Source: Actinostola sp. cb2023 (taxonomy: Eukaryota > Cnidaria > Anthozoa > Actiniaria > Actinostolidae). From it: 64,000 nt of DNA. Position numbers and translations under genes: made by a program. The notes beneath the pieces were generated by a model. That model did no database searches. It was not told where the DNA came from and worked only from the letters and a program-made list of their open reading frames with translations. Below, piece by piece: positions 10,507 to 20,919 of the stretch. The stretch lies in NCBI GenBank assembly GCA_033675265.1, contig JAUJYZ010000900.1:231879-295878 (forward strand), written 5' to 3'. Numbering within the stretch: the stretch's first letter is position 1; every line of letters begins with the position of its first letter.

Positions 10507-11928
10507 TGTGGTGGCCGAGAACTGCCATTGAATTTTTTCTAGATTTTTCGTTTATTTTAAATTTTATTTCTTTTTTTACTTCTTTTTTATTTCATTTTAT
10601 TTTATTTTTTCAATTTGGTTTACTCTTACTTTGAAAAGTAAATTGAAATTAATAACAAATTGAAACTCAAATGAATTTTAAATTTATTTTAAAATCAAAA
10701 CGTAAAATAAAAGTAAAGTAAAATGAAAACAAAATCTTGCATGGCCGAGCGCTGCCACTAAAATTAAATCAGAATGAAAAACAAAATCTTGCATGGCCGA
10801 GCGCTGCCACTACAGTCATGCATTGCGGTCGATCAGTTCTCCGAAATGCTGACAAACTGACACTCACTAAACAGTAAACATGACCGATTGGCGTGCTTTT
10901 GTGAACAAGCAAAAGCAGAAACGAAAAGGTAGAAAGGAAGCGAATCTTCGGAAGCGACGAAGGATGACATAGAGGTGCAGAGGATGAGCTTTGAGGTTAG
11001 CGAAAAGCAGCAAAAATACAGTCCAGTTGGTGCACCGGAATACGTGCCATTCGAACATGACGACGAACTTTAAAATACATTCGACAACGTATTAAATAGA
11101 TACCTGCCAGAAACACTTTGCTATCCAAATTGGGAAAGGCATGGTATGTGATATTCTCGCCGGGGAGCGTGGTCCATCCGCCTGTAAGAAACTGATGATG
11201 AATATTCCAGATATGAAAGTGTTCCGCCGGGCTACGTATGGTTCATTGAGAGGGAAGACAATGACACAAGCTTCACCGTGGCGGACCATCTCGACCAGGA
11301 TGGGCCACGCTCCCCGGCGAGAATATCACCATGCCTTTCTCAATTTGGATAGCAAAGTGCTTCTGGCAGGCATCTAGTTCGTCGTGTTCGAATGGCACGT
11401 ATTCCGGTGCACCAACTGGATTGTATTTTTGCTGCTTTTCGCTAACCTCAAAGCTCATCCTCTGCACCTCTATGTCATCCTTCGTCGCTTCCGAAGATTC
11501 GCTTCCTTTCTACCTTTTCGTTTCTGCTTTTGCTTGTTCACAAAAGCACGCCAATCGGTCATGTTTACTGTTTAGTGAGTTTGTCAGCATTTCGGAGAAC
11601 TGATCGACCGCAATGCATGACTGTAGTGGCAGCGCTCGGCCATGCAAGATTTTGTTTTTCATTCTGATTTAATTTTAGTGGCAGCGCTCGGCCATGCAAG
11701 ATTTTATTTTCATTTTACTTTACTTTTATTTTACATTTTGATTTTAAAATAAATTTAAAATTCATTTGAGTTTCAATTTGTTATTAATTTCAATTTACTT
11801 TTCAAAGTAAGAGTAAACCAAATTGAAAAAATAAAATAAAATGAAATAAAAAAGAAGTAAAAAAAGAAATAAAATTAAAAACAAACGAAAAATCTAGAAA
11901 AAATTCAGTGGCAGTTCTCGGCCACCAT
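10507..11928. mobile_element. 1.42 kb near-perfect palindromic foldback element
   Basis: It begins TGTGGTGGCCGAGAACTGCCA and ends TGGCAGTTCTCGGCCACCAT. Both arms of about 590 bp are inverted copies that continue almost to the centre near 11216 (for example CTCGCCGGGGAGCGTGG at 11157 against CCACGCTCCCCGGCGAG at 11307). AGAGGTG flanks it on both sides as a probable 7-bp target duplication. Removing the element and one copy restores the reading frame of integrase gene A. The arms carry a short basic frame that may be a captured gene piece. Confidence 0.8.
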
Positions 11929-13616
11929 AGAGGTGAAATGTTGGATTTCTTGATTCGTGACTTCCCAGAATATGCGTGGAGTATGAGAACACTCGACAGA
12001 CGACTCCGGCATTTTGAAATATATTTTAATGACGCAGGCATAAGCGTTGATGATGTGAAGAAGGCAGTAGAAACTGAACTGAAAGGTCCAGGTAAACTGT
12101 TGGGGTATCGAGCAATGCACAAGAAGATCAGACAAGAACATGGCCTTAACGTGACACGAGATCAAGTCTACGATGTCATGAGCGAGCTTGATCCCGAAGG
12201 TCTCGAAGCAAGAAGTGGTATTGGTGGTAAGAAAAAGCGTAAAAAGGGCAATTTTACTACAAAAGGGCCCAACTGGGTTCACTCACTTGATGGTCATGAC
12301 AAGTTAATGGGCTATCAAAATTCAACCTTCCCATTGGCCATCTATGGTTGCCTTGACACAGCTAGCAGAAAACTTCTGTGGCTGAGAGTATGGGTCAGTA
12401 ATAGTGACCCAAAATTGATTGGACGATGGTATTTAGAACATCTGTATGAGACAAGAATGATCTCAGCCATTCTGCGAGTGGACAAAGGGACAGAGACAGG
12501 GGTGATGGGAACCATGCATTCATTCCTTAGGAGACACCATGGAGATATGAATCCACATGATACAGTTCTCTATGGTCCTTCAACATCAAATCAGGTAAGA
12601 TATTATCTTAAAGTAAAGCCTTGCAAACGCTTCCAACTTCACTGTCCTCAATGTGTTGGATGCAAAAGACAGCATTTTCTTTCACATGTGCCGTGGTCAT
12701 CAAAATACTCATTTAAAAAAACTGGGTCTGTTTGTGAACGTACATGTAGCCACTGCAATGAACAGTAGTTGTTATATATTGTTGGAAGCATTTGCACTAA
12801 CGTTACTTATATAGTAGAGGTGTGCTTAATCTCATAATACAATAAGGCAATATATTGCATACATGTATACATATGAATGGAATATTAATTTTGTTGGTTT
12901 TTAAAGGTACATGTATATCTATGTACATGTGTGATGAGACCAATCACAAGCTACCGTACATACATACATTGTGTAAGAGTTCAAAATTACCCAAGCTGAA
13001 TCCTAAATGAATAATATTGATTGATGTAATTAATGTACACTGGATTTACTATTCTTTTCCAAATGCGACAACATGTCAAGTCAGCATCTATTTTGTTCTT
13101 CATCCACTGCAAATTCATGACGTGTCATGCTTTTCTTTCTTCACCACCCTGCTAGCTACTGCTCTTGTCACATGGCAAAAATTCCCTTGTCAACAGCCTT
13201 TTTACTTTGCACATGAGTTTGCATTTGCAACTAGGAGACCAGATAAATAACTGTTCATTGACTCGCTGCTCAAGGTCATTGAACTGTCAAGTCTAAACAT
13301 GAGCAGCATCTTATTCTAATATATACATATATCATGATTACTCTTGAAGATTGAAAGATGGTGGAGAGAGCTCCATGAAAGAATGGAGAAGTACTTCAAA
13401 ACTCAGTTGGGTTGGCTGAAAGACCAGGGTAACTTTGATCCTCACAATGATACTGACAGGTAAGAACATTCAATGTGCCAAATTTGAAGCATCATTTCTT
13501 ATATGATATCGAGGCTCATTTATAAGAACACGAGAAATGGATGATAGCTAGAGTATGATAGATAATTTGATGGCAATGCAGCCAGAAGAAAATGTTTGTT
13601 GCATGTGGAAGCCATA

Positions 13617-13774
13617 AAGGCCGATTTACACGGTACAACTCTTGCCTATAACCATCGCATACAACCTGCTCATGCCATATTTACAACATGAGTCGTGTTC
13701 TCTAAATCAATCACGTTGTAAGCTAGTTGTATGCAATGATTGTAGACAAAAGTTGTACCATGTAAATCGGCCTT
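13617..13774. mobile_element. MITE in intron 2 of integrase gene A
   Basis: The ends AAGGCCGATTTACACGGTAC and GTACCATGTAAATCGGCCTT are inverted copies. The interior is also partly self-complementary. It is about 158 bp and non-coding. Confidence 0.75.
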
Positions 13775-14776
13775 AAAATATCCATAAATTTCACTTGATT
13801 CAATATGATAGTATTTATTTATATTTTTGATGCAGAATGCTTTTGGCTTTCATCATGGTACCACTTATACAGAAGGAGCTGGATGTTTTCAGAGAAACAG
13901 TATGGAACACACACAGGATCCGAGCACAAAAAGACACTGTCCTTCCTGATGGTATACCAGACCATATCTATAACTTCCCAGAACAGTACGGCCTTGAAGA
14001 ATGTGGTATGTGGCAAAATCCTTTTGAGTACCTTTGAAATTTGGGTCATAAAATTGCACATTGAATTGTAAAATTTAGCCTGAGAATGCAAACATCCTTT
14101 TATCACTCCCCTTGATACCCATTCCATACATGTACATGAGTTATTAACTCTCTATGACGTATGATATGTTTATTCAGATACTAAAATCCTCACCCACGAG
14201 TATTAATAAGTGAGGAACAAGCAATAGTATAACATCAACCAGGGATCTTTGGGATAATGTAGGGATTTTATTGCAAGCAAGAAAAATGGCATCCCAACAT
14301 TGTCAGTGGAATATGCCAATCTAAACTTTCTGGCTTAATTTCCAAACAGTTTATCAAGGCCCTTATACTATTCATCAAGGAGTATTTCAAATATTGTTAA
14401 GGCTATTAGTTAGGTTTTGTGGGTTCATGATCTCCATTAAGTAAATACAATGTTTTCTTCTTTACATTGTATGATGATTTATAACTGATAAATTAATTGT
14501 CCTCTGACACCACTACTTATTACTTGGATAGGTTTTCCTGTTACTGAGGACCAACTTAAGGAGGCAGCAACTGAATCTGGCGTTTTACATGTCCCAGATG
14601 ACTTTCTCACTCAAGAATTCAGAGCAGAATGCGAGCGTCTCATTCCAGATAATGCCTCCATTAAGCCATATGAATGGACACATGCATATAAGTATTTAAA
14701 GGATAACTTCACACTTTCAGTATAATATGTATACCGTACAATCCTGGTTATAACTTCGTAAGGGTTTTGTGGTGGG

Positions 14777-14943
14777 TTAGTGTATAGCAGCGATCGTTAC
14801 TTGTAGTTATCTTTACATCGACCAACGTATCCCCAGTGGGATCAGTCCAGTTGACTTTATTCACAAAGTAGGATTCTAGAATTCCTTTTTCCGTGCCTAA
14901 CCTTTTCTGCTGGTTTGCATTTCCTATCCTTATCGATGTTGAT
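14777..14943 (-). pseudogene. E2-like relic, 5' (N-terminal) piece
   Basis: The minus strand encodes the E2 segment from about LGTEKGILESYFVNKVNW to the SNDRCYTL strand, very close to residues 13-53 of the E2 at 5642-6091. It then breaks at the insertion border. With 9763-9843 it forms one E2 copy that was split and lost its centre, including the catalytic Cys region. Confidence 0.8.
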
Positions 14944-15171
14944 AGTGTTTGGTGTAAAGACGCTACGATATTTGCTAATGTCTGATGATATATTGCGTTA
15001 CTGACATTCATGTCTACGTGCCAGTTACTGATGTCACATACGATAGCGTGACATGTACAATTTCCGAGAACTCTGTTGCAATGATCGTGATGATGAAACA
15101 AAATCAATCAACCGATTTACTCTGTCGATGCATGTAGTGAAACTGTATTGTGGATGACTGTTTCATTAAGT

Positions 15172-16173
15172 ATGGACGCAGGACAGGGAAACGATTTCCT
15201 TCTCTACATGTTTAAAGATGACATCGAAATGCTGAAAGGTTGGTGTTCTGGACCAACAAATCAGCCAGGTGAAGGTGCTCTGTTTGGCTTGTGGACAAAC
15301 AGTCGAAATCCTGTGGTACACCTGGTGCATCATGGCGATGTACTACCCAATGAGTACCATTTCCTTCAAAGCTGGTCTGATCATAGAAATGGCAAAAGCA
15401 ATTTTATGTTATGTAAACTTGGTTATTGGTCGTTCAAAACACACTTTAACGACGCAATGCCTGCAACAGTTACTTCAAATGACGGACATAATTGCGTTTA
15501 CCTACATATTCAGCCAAGCACAGACTTTGTCCCATTTATGTTGACAAGAGAACGAAAGCTTCATGGAAGGATTGAGACTTTACAGGGACATAATCCTTTC
15601 AGAATTCCCCAAGATGAGCAGGTTGTAAAGACTAATTCACAAATACCAGTAGCTAAGTTGATTGATGTGTGTGAAACCGCGGAAACTACCTCGATGGAAA
15701 AGAACATCGGAAACTACAACAATCCGTCAGCGGAATTCGACTCTAGAGCTCAAGGAGATAGGTCAACACTACCTAAACAGTTTTCAAATGTTTCCATACA
15801 GAATCCTGTGGATTTCCAGTGTGAAGCAGAGGTATCCACATCACTGTGCGCCGTAGCACAACAGTGGTACTTGAACGATGACGGTCAAACCCTTAGGAGA
15901 TTGTGTGACAATCTTAGTAACTTCGCAAGGGTTGAAAAGATGCTAAGAGATAATGAGACACATAACATTACAATATATTTAATCTTCGAAGGAAAACAAT
16001 TCTCTGTTTCTTTCCCTGAAAATTTCCCTGAAAGTAATGCCGATTTATTTCAGCATAGATTATCTACACAAAGTGCTACGCCGTATCGTGTCAATCTGAA
16101 GTCCACAGATCCCATAGAGCTATCCAGTGAAATACTTAACCATTGTAGGACTTGTAGTTGGTATGGCCACTAG
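15172..16173 (+). CDS. JAB-like pseudoenzyme (JAMM ligands lost) with C-terminal E2/RWD-like domain
   Basis: A 333-aa intact single-exon frame. I start at MDAGQGNDF (15172) because the relic at 8666 starts the same way; in-frame ATGs lie upstream at 15148 and 15154. It aligns with the active JABs through LLYMFKDD, GALFGLWTNS and EYHFLQSW. The ETGG glutamate is replaced (PGEGALFGLW) and GEWHSHH reads GYWSFKT, so the zinc ligands are gone. The C-terminal domain is well kept: QQWYLNDDGQ, then FSVSFPENFPES. An undisrupted frame of this length with precise loss of catalysis suggests a binding or regulatory pseudoenzyme rather than decay. An AATAAA lies at 16569-16574. It is followed in the same direction by the active JAB at 16959. 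Confidence 0.75.
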   Translation: MDAGQGNDFLLYMFKDDIEMLKGWCSGPTNQPGEGALFGLWTNSRNPVVHLVHHGDVLPNEYHFLQSWSDHRNGKSNFMLCKLGYWSFKTHFNDAMPATVTSNDGHNCVYLHIQPSTDFVPFMLTRERKLHGRIETLQGHNPFRIPQDEQVVKTNSQIPVAKLIDVCETAETTSMEKNIGNYNNPSAEFDSRAQGDRSTLPKQFSNVSIQNPVDFQCEAEVSTSLCAVAQQWYLNDDGQTLRRLCDNLSNFARVEKMLRDNETHNITIYLIFEGKQFSVSFPENFPESNADLFQHRLSTQSATPYRVNLKSTDPIELSSEILNHCRTCSWYGH

Positions 16174-16958
16174 AACAATTTGGAGATGTGTTATATACAT
16201 TGGTTACCGTTTTGGTACAGACGTCGCATATTTGGGCTTATTGAATATTGATTATATTAATTAATCAACTAATTAACTTTAGCATTAATGTACTATGTCT
16301 TTAGTTTGTACTATTTGAAATAATTCGTTTTAGTTCTTTGTATAAATTCTCAATTCTTCAATCATGATCGTGTTACATATACTGATAATTAACTAGAGTG
16401 AACATTTAGAGTTTTTTTTTCACCCTAGCTATATTGATGACGAAGCCTTTTCAGTCTCATAAAATCTCCTACAGATGGAATGTTAAAAGTAATGTCAGTC
16501 ATTTTTTGTCATTTTTATTATTTTTAATAGTAAACCGAGATTGTGGAAATATATAAAAATCAAGAAAAAATAAAGATATTGCAAAAGCTGAGTGAATTTA
16601 TGTCAACTGATACCTCTGACATGCAGAAACTGATCACCACTGGTCATCTGGAATACATACAATATATACAAAACACAAATCACTGTTCACGTAGCTTTCC
16701 TTAATTTACCCAAATATGTTTTCTGGCGATTTTTCACACATGTGATCATGTAAGGTCGATAGAATTCAAGACATTGTTGTCTATTGTTGTCACAGCATTT
16801 GCATTTTGAGAATGTGCAAGCTAGCAACTCGTGACAACTGACTGTGACATATCTCGGAATCCAGCTGTTACATTACGCATGCGTGAAAACTGCATCATTC
16901 ATTTTGTTCTCTAATTCTATAAGAGTGAGTCTAGCTATCTAGCTACTGCTCAAAAGCA
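16174..16958. other. Intergenic between two JAB-type genes
   Basis: AT-rich with no frame of note. It contains the probable 3' UTR and poly(A) signal of the upstream gene (AATAAA at 16569) and must hold the promoter of the JAB gene at 16959. No repeat was recognised. Confidence 0.5.
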
Positions 16959-17936
16959 ATGTCAAGTTCCATAAATACGTTCGTTGTCTATATGTTTAGG
17001 CATGATTTTGAGAATATGAAGAAATGGGTTTTGCAATATCCTGACCGGGAAACAGGAGGCGATTTGTTTGGTTTGTGGTCCAACCAAGATAACGCAGTCA
17101 TTCATATTGTACTTGGTCCTGGCCGTCAGTGCACACACGGTGAATACCATTTCTATCAAGATGTACCTTACTTGAAGGAAGTTGGTGATCTCTTGACCAG
17201 GGATTATATGCTTGGACACATCGGTGAATGGCATTCACACCATCAACTGAAGCTAGATGAACCGAGCGAAGGTGACTGCAGGACTGTGCACAGGAATTTT
17301 CCGAGAGGTTCTTGTGGCTTCTTTCTGATGATAGCTAACATAATCGCCCAAGAAAATGTTCAGATCTCACCATATATTTTTAAAGAGGGTTCTCACTACT
17401 ACCAAGCAGGACAAATCGAGATCATTGCAGAAACAAGTCCATTCAGACTTGTACCTGAGATATCATCGATAATAGAAGATGGAGTAGAAGTAAAGAAAGT
17501 CGACGAATCTAGTTTACTGGATACTGGTTTAAAATATGTTGAGGGTGCAAAATCTACAATAATGTCAAAGTATAACCAGTTTGAAAGATTTATAAGTGAG
17601 CTAGTTTCTTCAAGTTCTCAAAACAGCCTTCAGTGGTACACCAAACCAGAGGGTCAGCTTATCCTCCAAGCAATTATAAACAATTTGTGCAATATTATAT
17701 ATAACTTTCACATTGAAAAGGAAGATTGTGGAATGCATGACATGATAATGAAATTATCTTGTAATGGGCATGACGTTAGACTATGTTTTCCCTGGCAATT
17801 CCCATGTAAGGAAGCGAAAATATACATTGACAATGGACCTTCAAAATACATTTTTACTCAGAACCCGTTTAATGTAAACCAGTTTGTTTCTAAAATAAAG
17901 AAGTTAGTGATGCCATATATCAAGCAAACAGTCTGA
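16959..17936 (+). CDS. JAB/MPN (JAMM) deubiquitinase-like protein, intact
   Basis: A 325-aa single-exon protein and the cleanest JAB in the window. The N-terminal JAB domain spans about 1-160, with candidate zinc and catalytic residues Glu31 (ETGGDLFGLW), His92 and His94 (GEWHSHH), Ser103 and Asp106 (EPSEGD). There are eight residues between the second His and the Ser, one more than the textbook JAMM spacing, and the same is true of all the paralogues here. Residues about 160-210 form a linker. The C-terminal 100 residues (from LQWYTKPEGQ, with VRLCFPWQFP) form an E2/RWD-like domain lacking a catalytic Cys. A poly(A) signal lies at 18098-18103. It sits directly upstream of the E1 gene in the same direction, as in bacterial E1/E2/JAB operons. 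It is predicted to remove or process the module's modifier. Confidence 0.87.
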   Translation: MSSSINTFVVYMFRHDFENMKKWVLQYPDRETGGDLFGLWSNQDNAVIHIVLGPGRQCTHGEYHFYQDVPYLKEVGDLLTRDYMLGHIGEWHSHHQLKLDEPSEGDCRTVHRNFPRGSCGFFLMIANIIAQENVQISPYIFKEGSHYYQAGQIEIIAETSPFRLVPEISSIIEDGVEVKKVDESSLLDTGLKYVEGAKSTIMSKYNQFERFISELVSSSSQNSLQWYTKPEGQLILQAIINNLCNIIYNFHIEKEDCGMHDMIMKLSCNGHDVRLCFPWQFPCKEAKIYIDNGPSKYIFTQNPFNVNQFVSKIKKLVMPYIKQTV

Positions 17937-18672
17937 TCGCTAATATATGATTTTGATCTTCTTGATACTGACACCAAACTGCTAAACACTTGTAAATATA
18001 GAGGTTTTTTAATGAACTTGTATATGCTTGATTTCGTTTAGCATAAATTGTCATAATTGTAACGTCAAAATTAAAGGTGTATACTTGAATTGATTAAAAT
18101 AAAGACTTCAAGTTAACAGGTGATAAGATACATTTGGTGATATTTCAAAAAACTAAAAATTCAAATATTAAAAAAAGTCCAAAGTCCAACTTGATTCTCA
18201 GAACCGATATTTTTTTCTGAGAAAAGGTATTGTTTATATTACGTTCTAGTGGAACAGTATTCCGTTGACCGAAATACCCAAATATGGTAAAAATACATTC
18301 ATGTCAGATAACGGGGAAACCCCTTCTCGTTTGACGAATTACGTTTCTTGGAATTACGTTTCTTGGAATCTTTTATAAAAACAAATATAATTTAAAATTC
18401 CAATTCTTCTTGATGTTGTGGTTTATGCATGTGAAATAAACAGAAGATAGAACTAGATACACCTAGATATATAGTATCCCTTCATGTGGATGGCTTTGCT
18501 ACTGTCAATATATTACTATGAATCTGTATTAGTAAGTTAAGGGTTCAACTTTCAATTTCCCGGAATCCACGTGATATCACAGCTTCGGGTTTCTCAACCG
18601 ATGAATGTAGCACTACATCCAGACAGTGTTTCTCGTAGCAGATAATTTGGTTGGTATAAAAAGTAGTTTAAA
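17937..18672. other. Intergenic between JAB and E1
   Basis: Contains the poly(A) signal of the JAB gene (18098-18103). No coding frame and no repeat family were recognised. The E1 promoter should lie in the last few hundred bases, but no element stands out. Confidence 0.5.
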
Positions 18673-20603
18673 ATGCACCAACCAGATGACCTTGTCTTGT
18701 GTTTAATACAATCTAATGTCATCGATATTTTGAGAAAGAATAAGGACCATAACTTTACGGTCACACCAGTCGATGATGGGGACGTCCTTCACATCACAGT
18801 ATCCTCTGCAGCTCAAGAAGAAGTCAGTGAAAACCAAGTGGCTTTGACCATGCTCGCTCGAAGGTTTCCCAGATGGCGACAAAGAAATTAATGAAATCAT
18901 CGAGGATACCTTCAGAAAACTGCAGGAGAGCGCCACTACACAGATTGCTTTGCTGATAACCACAGATAATCAAGTCAAAGCATACACAAGGAAGACGTCC
19001 ACTGATCCACCAAAGCAAACCAAAGTACTATTGAATCCTTCAAAAGACTTGCTCTACTCAAGAAGTCAAGGTTTACTTGAGTCTGGTTTGTTAGAGGAGC
19101 AAAAAGTCGCCATTGTCGGACTGGGCAGCGGTGGTTCTCATGTGGCTATTGAGTTGGCAAAGGCCGGTGTTGGAAACTTTGTTCTTGTGGACTACGATCG
19201 CATCGAACTGAACAACATTATCCGCCATACATGTGGGGTGAGTGACCTGGGTAGACTCAAGACTAAAGCCATTCGCGATCGCATCTTGGACAAGAATCCT
19301 TTTGCTGATGTGAAGCTTCACAATAGTGACATTAATGATCAGGAGAATGCTAGAAATATTCTAGCGGGCTGTGATCTTATTGTCGCTGCCACAGATAACA
19401 TACGAAGCCGATTGAACATCAACACTGTTTCACTTGAGCTTGACATCCCAGTTTTGTATGGCAAATGTGCTGTAAGAGCTGCAGGAGGAGAGGTTGTGAT
19501 GATCAGACCACACAAACTCAAGGTACTTAAGGCCTGGTTCAAAAAGGCAACTTGGAAAATCACATTTCTTGTAATAACTCGCTGCTCTAATTTACTTAGG
19601 CACTCATATTTAGGCATAAGGTTATATACAAGATTTGAGACAATTTAGATCTAACAATTGTGACGTCATGTGGTCACGTGACCTTATGGAGGAAAATATA
19701 GTTTTTCTTAAATGCGGTCGCGAATTCAATTCACAATGAAATACCTTTTACGTAATAGCGTTAAGGATAACCAGTTAAACAAGATAGCGTTTAGAAAACC
19801 TCGGAATTATATATAGTTTAAGAGAAAACTACAGAAATATAATCTGATGAAATGGTCACGTGACCTCTTTTCCGAAATATTCTCCTTGCAAAAAGCGGGA
19901 GACAGGTTTTCTAAACGAGGGTTAATAGATGATCATAAACGTGATTATACACAACTATTTGCTTTCACTTTCCTCTTAAACTGGCGACCGCATTTTATAT
20001 TTTGTTTTCAAAATTCTTTGTCACGTGGTTAACCACGTGATACGCTATTTTGGATTTCATTCACTTAAATGAGTAGAGGATATAAAACTCTCAAGCTGTG
20101 CCAAGTTTTGTGATGTTTAGTCAAAATGATTAGACATTATAATTTTTTTCGTTTTTCTGCTATTTAAGGCTTGAACCAGGCCTTAAGTACCTTGAGAAGG
20201 GCCGTGCTTCAGCTGTGTCTACAAAAATGCTCTTATAGAAGCAGACAAGGAAGAAGTCTCCTCGTTCCGCCAAGCAAGAGAGGCAAACCCAAGCTACGTC
20301 CCTGACAATGAGGTTGAGGCCACTATTCAAGTTGGCTTGTCATCAGACATCATCCCCATCAGCAACATGATTGTAAAGATTGCTCTTGTTGAGCTATGCA
20401 AAGGAAAAGACAGCGCCTTGTCTTCGCTGGAGAATGATTTCAGAAGTGCATACTACATGTGGTCAAATCGCAGGGAAGGTCAGTATGCTTCATATCCCGA
20501 TGATGGTTTTGACAAGTTCAACATGCCGAGTATTCTGCGATGGTACTCAATGGAAGTGAAAAAAGACGACACATGTAAAACTTGTAATATTGAAATGGAC
20601 TAG
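18673..20603 (+). pseudogene. E1-like ThiF/MoeB-type adenylating enzyme, interrupted
   Basis: E1 activating enzyme that would adenylate the modifier's C-terminus. The N-terminal segment (MHQPDDLVLC..., frame 1) shifts by one base near 18850 into the ThiF frame, which runs EGFPDGDKEI, then the Rossmann loop VAIVGLGSGGSH, VDYDRIELNNIIRH (arginine and acidic residues), LKTKA and AATDNIRSRLN (MoeB-type Asp). It continues to GGEVVMIRPHK, where a MITE is inserted. Beyond it the frame resumes at GPCFSCVY, the PCxxC zinc motif of ThiF/MoeB proteins, and ends with a second CxxC (DTCKTCN) and stop at 20603. Joining HK directly to GPC keeps the frame if a 2-bp AA duplication is discounted. Splicing at the apparent GT-AG of the insertion would give the wrong frame. 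A poly(A) signal lies at 20774. It is recently inactivated unless both lesions are assembly or polymorphic events. Confidence 0.82.
19517..20196. mobile_element. MITE inserted in the E1 gene
   Basis: The ends CTCAAGGTACTTAAGGCCTG... and ...CAGGCCTTAAGTACCTTGAG are inverted copies over 26 bp. The interior is partly self-complementary (AAATGCGGTCGC against GCGACCGCATTT; GTTTAGAAAACCTCG against GGTTTTCTAAACGAGG). AA flanks both sides as a possible 2-bp duplication. Subterminal TTAA at 19527 and 20183 is an alternative boundary, as for piggyBac-type MITEs, but that choice leaves the PCxxC motif out of frame. It is non-coding. Confidence 0.8.
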
Positions 20604-20919
20604 CTTAGTTGTAATGACTGCATGCAGTAATGAACCATCGGTCGTTAATACAGAGTGACGTACACAGTTCATTTTTTAGAATATATCATTTGAAAATTAT
20701 ATACTTAGTTTTAGTATAATGTTAGACTTGAATATTCACCGATAATCACATCGTCTTCGGCGTATAATTGTTAAATAAATGGCATTTCCCATAATACAAT
20801 GCCCTCATAATTATATCTTTATGCAGTTATTTAAGGCTTCGTCAGCCCAATCATAATTGTATGCTATATAACCACAATTACTCAGTAATAATACAAATGG
20901 AATTACAACACAATACAGA

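Larger units (their letters stand above)
10416..14725 (+). pseudogene. Integrase-core (DDE) gene A, four exons, exon 1 interrupted
   Basis: DDE/rve-like integrase, probably a transposase. Exon 1 runs 10416-10506 and resumes at 11929-12594 after a palindromic insertion. Exons 2-4 are 13350-13459, 13836-14005 and 14532-14725, all with GT-AG borders. Without the insertion the frame passes from YVRQGLQR to GEMLDFLIRDFPEYAW. Candidate catalytic acids are the Asp in HSLDGHDK, the Asp in RVDKGTETG and the Glu in IERWWRE, the last split across exons 1 and 2. The N-terminus has a helix-turn-helix-like region and a KKKRKK stretch. It belongs to the same family as gene B at 34788-36630. Apart from the insertion the frame is undamaged, so inactivation is recent. 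Confidence 0.75.
9844..14776. mobile_element. About 4.9 kb insertion carrying an integrase gene
   Basis: It separates the two halves of an E2 relic and is bounded on the left by ATGGTGGC...GCCACCAT and AT-rich repeats. It includes a multi-exon integrase-core gene (10416-14725), several short GGCCGAGCGCTGCCAC-type repeats (near 10132, 10232, 10742 and 10797, inverted near 11627 and 11679), a 1.4 kb palindrome and a MITE. About 200 bp of the central E2 sequence is missing at the junction, so the insertion came with a deletion. No clean terminal repeat pair was found, so the exact limits and the element class are uncertain. Confidence 0.6.

Noticed and set aside
9844..11930. tRNA-derived SINE based on TGGCCGAG motifs
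   Set aside because: The motif resembles a tRNA A box, but no B box at the right distance was found, and the copies occur as inverted ends of palindromic DNA.
19517..20196. Insertion in the E1 gene as a genuine intron (CAAG/GTAC...TTGAG)
   Set aside because: Splicing there would join to a frame that stops soon after, while the conserved PCxxC and downstream E1 sequence lie in another frame. The inverted ends and internal self-complementarity indicate a MITE.
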